The translations under genes and the position numbers were made by a program. This document shows positions 58,018-64,000 of a stretch of DNA of 64,000 bases, in pieces. Position 1 is the first letter of the stretch. Each line of letters starts with the position of its first letter. This DNA comes from Phialocephala subalpina (lineage: Eukaryota; Ascomycota; Leotiomycetes; Helotiales; Mollisiaceae), in the NCBI GenBank assembly GCA_900073065.1, contig FJOG01000013.1:275227-339226 (forward strand), written 5' to 3'. The notes beneath the pieces are model-generated. The model had not been told where the DNA came from, searched no databases, and was given only the letters and a program-made list of their open reading frames with translations.

Positions 58018-58812
58018 TTATAAAATTTGAGAGAAGTCATCGATAGTTTCAGCCCAGTATTCTTGACTCAAAGTCGCGCGATCATTTCCGGATTGACGAT
58101 CTACTCTTTGTGGAACTTCGATACTATCTTCTATGGATGGAATTCGCGTTTACCTTTGTGTTGTTTAGAAGGGCTATGATATATGTTAAATTTCTTTTGT
58201 TCGCCCAATACTTGCTTCATGACTGGACGGCTGAATGGTTGCATCGGATGGACGGACGGAATGGATGGCATAGATGCGAAAAATCGGGCAGGTTGCATTG
58301 GGAAGTACTCGGGTATGGCAGGGTTATGGACCGATGGACATTACATGGTACTTTCACAAGGGTTTTCTTTGCTGGTTTGCTTGTTTGTAGAGTAGATACC
58401 AGCGTAGCAATTGCACATACTTGAAAATGGCCTCACCAAGATGGTGGCGTGCAATTCGTGAATCGTAAGTGGTTTCGTGTAGCCCTTGGATTTGACGCAG
58501 TTTGCTATCGATTGGTGGCACTGTCCTCTTTATCCTCCCGGCTTGGACGTTCATCGCCATGCTCTAACTCGATACTTCGCCTCGAGGTTATTACGCGGCA
58601 AGCAGACATTGTTCAAGTCAACGCCCATTGTACGACTCGAGCTCGGTGAATGACCGCAACGCGGAAAGCCGCATCTCGAGGCCGCAGCAGTTCGTCGTCT
58701 CGCCTCACGCATTCTGCCTTGATGAAAGACATCTTTATTGCAGCCATTTTGCTTCAGCCATTTGACTACCACCAGAACATTGATCAATTCTGCAACTGCA
58801 TCATCTCGAATC
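58018..58812. other. 3' flank and intergenic
   Basis: Probably the PFKFB 3' UTR followed by the upstream region of the ankyrin copy A. No supported gene. Confidence 0.5.
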
Positions 58813-60362
58813 ATGGCCGAGATCTTAGCGCTTGCTACTCTAGCTTCGCCGGTCACTCAGTTGGCAGGACAGATCCTCACTTCGGTGACGAATATCCATT
58901 CGTTCTAGAAAAAGGTCAAAGGAGCCCCCAAGCAATTGTCTGACTAACTGCGTGAGGTCAGTATGCTGGCACGAATCTTTAAGACGTTGCATGTACACGA
59001 GGACTACGATCACGACTTGATTCACGAGGCTCTGGAATCCACCCAGAATACGTTGGACGAGATCCGGCAAATTCTTGAGAGTTTTCAAAAGAGCTTGAAA
59101 ACGTACGACCAGAAAGGGGGACCGGAATGGGCGAGGCTGAAGGTCGTGATGAAGGAGGATTCGCTCAAGTATTTATTTGAGAAGTTGGATAGGGCTAAAA
59201 GTACCTTGCATCTGGCGCTGAACTGTCATTCAGTATATGTCACATCCTATTGCAATTATCTCGGGGCTGAAGAGCATTCATTGCTAATTAATTACTCTGA
59301 TAGGCAGCAGCTGTCCAAGTTGACTTCATTGATGAATCTACACATTCAGATCAAGACGGCACCCACTATTATTGAGAGGAGGAGTTCGGAACGCGAAGAG
59401 ACAACGATGGACCTCACCCCGATTCATGCGAGCTCACTTAAATGATCCCGAAATCGCTGGAAGTCAAGCTCCCCCTGGGGCGGTATTGGATGGCTCCAAA
59501 CAACCGGGAGAAAAGTGGCAGCCAACGAAACCTCTCAGGCAAATCCAATGGCGTCAGAAACTTCCGAGAAGCGGTTCATCCCTGCGGCATGGTTGAGGAT
59601 GCCAGGTTTTTCTATTCGGGTTCGCAAGTTGAGCGGCGTGTACGGCCAATGGACCTATAATTTCACTCCTTTCAGGGTTGTTCCGGATTCTTCTCCTATC
59701 TTCGAGGCTTGCCGAATTGGTGATTTGGAGGAAGTCCAGTATCCGATCAGGACCAAGAGAGCTACTTTATTTGATACTAGCGAAGGATGGACCTCGTTGC
59801 ATGTAAGTCATACCATCAGGTAATCTGTTCTTAAGTTTTTGTAATTGACAAGGATTGAAGTCGTTGCTGCGCATTTACGTCCTAAGATATGTCGATGGCT
59901 GCTGGATAATAGAGCAAGGAGTGATGTCGTAGAGGCGTAGAGGGAAGAGTGAGTCCTAGCAGCGACAATTTTCCGGTTACTGATTGTTGTCTTAGAAGTC
60001 CCCTTCACACCGCGGCTACGATGAGCGGTCGGCACCCTGGAGCTGGAGGCTACTTTCGGTTGTACAAACGACCCATGGACAATATATACAGGCCCTTTGA
60101 CGCCCTAGAGACCATGAGGATTCTCGTTACGAAAGGACAATGGGACCCTATGCAGGAAACGAGAGCAGGGGGGCTCACGTCACTACATCTGTCTAATGGA
60201 CCCCTTGAACTCCTCAAATACTTTCTTACCCAGGATGAGTCCGTAGTCTTCAATTGGTATTCCCGAGCAACAAGTGCCAGGTTCCTGGGGGCAATGGGAA
60301 CTTCCACGCCCCGATACATCTTGGCATGGGGCATTAAGCTTGTACGTCGGGCCTCTGGATGA
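58813..60362 (+). pseudogene. Helo-like N-terminal domain plus ankyrin gene, copy A, broken
   Basis: ATG 58813 starts MAEILALATLASPVTQLAGQ, the pattern of fungal Helo-like/STAND N-terminal domains. The frame is cut by TAG (58906-58908) and TAA (58945-58947), yet reads on sensibly: SF-stop-KKVKGAPKQLSD-stop-LREVSMLARIFKTL, then helical sequence to about 59230. A GTATAT..GATAG intron is likely. Ankyrin-type units follow: SPIFEACRIGDLEEVQY with GWTSLH before a GTAAGT donor, VAAHLRPKICRWLLDN with another stop, SPLHTAATMSGRHP, and LTSLHLSNGPLELLKYFLTQ. Members of such families act in fungal self/non-self and stress signalling; this copy is probably dead. The downstream end is unclear. Confidence 0.7.
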
Positions 60363-60960
60363 CGGCATGCAACACTTTGAAGTCCTACCAATGTCAATTT
60401 CAGAAGAGCCAAACGACATAAGTAATGTAAGATCTTAGGATACCAAGCTGGCTGATCTTCAAGGGGCTTTGGAAGAAGAATATTCTCTCAAAATTGTATG
60501 AATCAAAATGTATTGACAGACTTGCAGCGTACCAGGTCCTTCTGAGACCATGAACCTCAATTCAGCATAGCGTCTTTGTGAGTCGACGCTTCCCTTTTCA
60601 CCAAAACCTGGGGCGCAACACCAAATGCACCTTCCCATCTCCCCAACTAGCCAGCTCATCGCACCTGAGTCACGACCCTAACAAACTCTCTTCTAGTCCC
60701 ATATGGATTTGAATAAACATTTCTACTCCATCAAGTAGGACTGCTGTGCTTTGAGGTGTACCGTACTCTTAGCAAGGCTCCAACAGTCTGATTTCCCCGT
60801 TCAAAATCACGACTTGCCCGGTTTTTCTATGATCTGCTATGGTATCGCTAGCAGTAGCTGAGTTTTTGCGGGATTTTTCTATTGATTTGAATCTTTTCGT
60901 GATCGACAAAATTCTCTTTTTTGCTTTGCAATTTTTGGATTATGGGGCGGAAGGGAGGGG
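60363..60960. other. Sequence between ankyrin copies, before the gap
   Basis: Could hold the remaining 3' part of copy A, but no continuous frame or domain is visible. Confidence 0.4.
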
Positions 60961-61322
60961 NNNNNNNNNNNNNNNNNNNNNNNNNNNNNNNNNNNNNNNN
61001 NNNNNNNNNNNNNNNNNNNNNNNNNNNNNNNNNNNNNNNNNNNNNNNNNNNNNNNNNNNNNNNNNNNNNNNNNNNNNNNNNNNNNNNNNNNNNNNNNNNN
61101 NNNNNNNNNNNNNNNNNNNNNNNNNNNNNNNNNNNNNNNNNNNNNNNNNNNNNNNNNNNNNNNNNNNNNNNNNNNNNNNNNNNNNNNNNNNNNNNNNNNN
61201 NNNNNNNNNNNNNNNNNNNNNNNNNNNNNNNNNNNNNNNNNNNNNNNNNNNNNNNNNNNNNNNNNNNNNNNNNNNNNNNNNNNNNNNNNNNNNNNNNNNN
61301 NNNNNNNNNNNNNNNNNNNNNN
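60961..61322. other. Assembly gap (362 N)
   Basis: A run of N between two paralogous genes. Reading frames drawn across it are meaningless. Confidence 1.
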
Positions 61323-61815
61323 CAGATATTAAGCGAAAAAAGGGGGAAGTGTGCAACAGAATATTCGGGATACTTATGCAGCTGTGTACTGTGTACTTGA
61401 TGAGGTCAATTAGCAACACTGCTTCAGGTTTTCAATGGGGTTGAAATGGTAACCTTCTGCAAATGACTGTGGGAGGTGATGCCCAGCCGTAGCACAGCGC
61501 CGACGTGTTATCCTCCGATACCCCAGCTCTACTTTAGTTTATACTTAGTAGCGGCTTCTTGTGCAAATAGTTTCAGTCCTTCTCGATAGCAAACATATTG
61601 TCCCCGCAGCCCAGCCATTTCCGTACCATGCACCATTCTGGTGATTATGAACGACGGAAAGCTGCATCAACAGCCTCGTAGGCAGCAATCGACCTCTCAC
61701 AATGGAAGTTGACATCTGGGGTTTGGAAATTTCTTGCTTGGCGATCGTTTTTCTTTTGAAAGTTTCAAGGCATATTTTTGAGGTCATCAGAACACATCAC
61801 CATTTTACTAACATC
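61323..61815. other. Upstream region of ankyrin copy B
   Basis: No supported gene. An in-frame ATG at 61702 would add 38 non-family residues before copy B. Confidence 0.4.
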
Positions 61816-64000
61816 GTGAACCCTCTAACAGTTCTGGGAGCAGTGTCAGGAGCCGCCCAATTAGCGGGCCAGTTCCTTTCTTGCCCGAACAAGCTCTACC
61901 AGCTATGGACTTGAGTCAAAGGCGCACCGAAGTTCATCGAAGACTTACATCTCCAGACTCGTTTGTTGTCCAAGACACTGGAGACAATCCCTCATCACCT
62001 CGGTCAGATGTTTGACGACAGCCTGCGATATGTTGAAACAGTTTTAGCAGAGCTAGACTCTTTTGTGAGCATATTGAATGAAGGCTCGACGAGACGCCAA
62101 AGTCAAGGCGTGATAACTTGGAACGGTGTGAAAGCTTTGGTCAAGGAGGAGAAATTGAAAGCCTTGACAGATAGGCTTGCAACGGCACGGAGCTAGTTGT
62201 ATTTTGATATGACTTTGTAACTTACATAGCGTAAGCTTCCGTTTAAAGCTGCCGTGTGGGAGTTATATATTGTAGGAACAGCTGATGAAAAGATTTATTC
62301 TAGCATCAACTAGGAATCTTCGAGGCGAGAACTCGTCAGATTGAGAACAATGATATGCCCCAGCCTTCAGACCAAAGGCAACAATCTTAACACTTCCAGG
62401 AAAGCCATCGAGCTCACCGACGCACAGGAGAATGATGATAGTATTCTTTGCTTGAGACTGGGCCAAGAACTGGACGACGATCTACGATAGGAGAAGACCG
62501 AGAGCGATACCCTGGTCGCAGAAAATGCTTCCAATAATCCCTGCAGCATCTTTGACCAAAGTCGAACGACTATGTCGAGGAAGTCTATCCCCATAAGGAA
62601 AGTGATACGGTACTGGTGTGGTGTGGGTCTGTATCAGAAAATTCGAACTCGATACTTCGAACGAGGCAACAACAATCCGAGCTGGACTGAGGTGTTGCAG
62701 GAAGAGAGGAATTCCATTCCTATGAGGTTCTTTGCTAAGTTACTATCTATTGAAGGACATTCGAAAACTCGCACCACATTTGGTGGCTACTGGAAAACTA
62801 GTTCTCCGTGAATCTGCTCCCATCTTTCAGGCATGCATACAAGGAGACATACGACGGATCACTCGGCTATTTGAAGTAGAGAAGACTCTATATTTGATAC
62901 CACTAAAACTGGATTGACTCCATTACATGTAAGTGGCGAATGCAGGTGTTTGAGCTTCATGAACCATCAACTCATAACGAACAGATCGCCGCCGCTCATC
63001 TACGCACGAACGCCTGCAAGGTACTACTAAGCTGCGGAGTACGAGGGAACCCTGCAGAGACTATGACAGGAAGGTAAGAAGTTAATTTTTCCTCAGAGGT
63101 CTAAATATGAGCTGTGCTAAGCCACTCAGAACGGCTTTGCATATTGCAGCAGGGAAAAGCGGGATGTATGATCAATACGAAGGAGATGACCCTCTTCTGG
63201 AGGCCATTGATAACTTCTACCGGAAAGACAATACACTGGAAATCATCAGGCTTCTGGTCGAACGGGCAGACTGCGACCCCATGGCAGAGCGTTTTGAGAG
63301 TTCACAGCCTCTCCTCGACTCTGGTGTTACGGCAATGCACTTGCACAAGGGTCTGGCGGAGCCAATGAAGTATTTATTGACTCAAGACAAGCTTGTGGTC
63401 GACCCTAGCTCTTCAAATTACCAGGGATATACTGTCGTAGGCCTACCTTTTTTTTTTTTTTTGGTATTCCCTACTGCCACTACCAGGCATTTATTACACC
63501 ATCTACGCACTCCAAAATCTGATTTCCCGATGCCACAACGGCATTTACCCTTTTATCATGCAATCTGCAAGCTGATGGACCTTAAAATTGAAGATAGGCG
63601 GGCGCGGTCAGAGATATCTCTCTTGGAAGGCACCGACGACGAGCAACAACTTGAAATTCAAGGACTTATCGTAGACGGATTGAGACTCGGATTAAATGTT
63701 CATGCTGCGATCGATACGCTTCAAACACCGTTCTTGGAGCTTTCACAGAAGTACTGGTTGAAGAAACGAGACTTGCATCATGATTTCTGCGAAAGACTGC
63801 TTGTCTGGTTCAAATTACTGCATGAAGCTGGACACGTCCTCCAAGCTTACATCTTCAAAGAAGAAAGAATGCTTCCATATCCCAGCGCAGGCTCTGCAAT
63901 TGATGGCCAGCGGACGTTCAAAAAGCCGAGTCGAGAACCTGAATCGAGCAACTCTAGGATCTACTCGTTTCATCGACGTATGCTTCTGGAAGAGCGCAAA
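61816..64000 (+). pseudogene. Helo-like N-terminal domain plus ankyrin gene, copy B, broken and cut by the window edge
   Basis: The N-terminal pattern starts at GTG 61816 (NPLTVLGAVSGAAQLAGQFL), where the expected ATG seems lost. TGA at 61912-61914 separates LYQLWT from VKGAPKFIEDLHL. The frame continues to ALTDRLATARS, after which more stops follow. Ankyrin-type parts mirror copy A: PIFQACIQGDIRRITRLFE, a frame change near 62885, then TGLTPLH before a GTAAGT donor, AAHLRTNACKVLL and TALHIAAGKSGMYDQYEG. The last exon, from ~63130, stays open through a T15 tract to the window end (about 290 codons, for example PMKYLLTQDKLVV and QLEIQGLIVDGLRLG). The 3' half therefore looks intact, whereas the 5' half is damaged. 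Confidence 0.65.
63448..63462. repeat. T15 homopolymer inside ankyrin copy B
   Basis: Fifteen T, read as Phe codons in the open frame. It may instead be the pyrimidine tract of an unannotated intron ending in ..CTACCAG near 63486. Confidence 0.8.

Noticed and set aside
60839..61444. Frames of 159-201 codons across the N run
   Set aside because: The middle is unknown sequence; the frames are artefacts of the gap.
1..64000. tRNA, rRNA or CRISPR features
   Set aside because: No T-loop plus acceptor-stem pattern, rRNA-like block or regularly spaced repeat array was seen by eye; a covariance-model scan was not possible.

Overview
The window is nuclear DNA of a filamentous ascomycete (Pezizomycotina; a leotiomycete-like fungus is plausible but not proven). 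The reasons are short introns of mostly 40-95 bp with GT..AG ends and CTAAC-type branch sites, a fungal rhodopsin-domain (PTH11-like) receptor, Zn-cluster and C2H2 regulators, 2EXR and Helo-like/ankyrin accessory families, and an AT-bleached Fot1/pogo transposon of the kind left by repeat-induced point mutation (RIP). There is no operon structure. Gene models were assembled by hand from frames and splice signals, so exon edges are predictions. A 362-base run of N lies at 60961-61322.

Layout. 1-1259: 3' part of a SIZ/PIAS SUMO E3 ligase. 1.3-8.5 kb: gene-poor DNA with microsatellites and two doubtful small genes. 8.5-12 kb: a broken ubiquitin-specific-protease-like gene. 13.7-24.8 kb: an accessory block with a PTH11-like receptor, a short-chain dehydrogenase, an alpha/beta hydrolase, a Zn-cluster-like regulator and a C2H2 regulator; the last two are divergent. 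26.2-29.8 kb: two tandem, decayed 2EXR-domain paralogues. 30.26-32.73 kb: a Fot1/pogo relic with preserved terminal inverted repeats and two less AT-rich inserts.

33.2-42.3 kb is a conserved housekeeping block: FLX1-type mitochondrial carrier (-), SF3b subunit 4 (+), nuclear cap-binding protein CBP80 (-) and GSK-3 kinase (-). SF3b4 and CBP80 both act on nuclear pre-mRNA. About 42.3-53.9 kb has no recognisable conserved gene, but a weak spliced small-protein candidate lies at 50.8-51.4 kb. 53.9-58.0 kb holds divergent Tom40 (-) and 6-phosphofructo-2-kinase/fructose-2,6-bisphosphatase (+); the latter lacks the catalytic phosphatase histidine. 58.8-64.0 kb contains two tandem Helo-like/ankyrin genes, both broken in the N-terminal region, on either side of the sequence gap.

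The recurring theme is accessory genes that are duplicated or repeat-prone and now interrupted, while housekeeping genes are intact. Several of the nonsense codons could have come from CAA or CAG by C-to-T change at CpA, the RIP context. I did not find a convincing new multi-gene system. The best leads are the phosphatase-dead PFKFB, the unusual position of the zinc cluster, the paired decayed families and the hidden-gene candidate in the desert.
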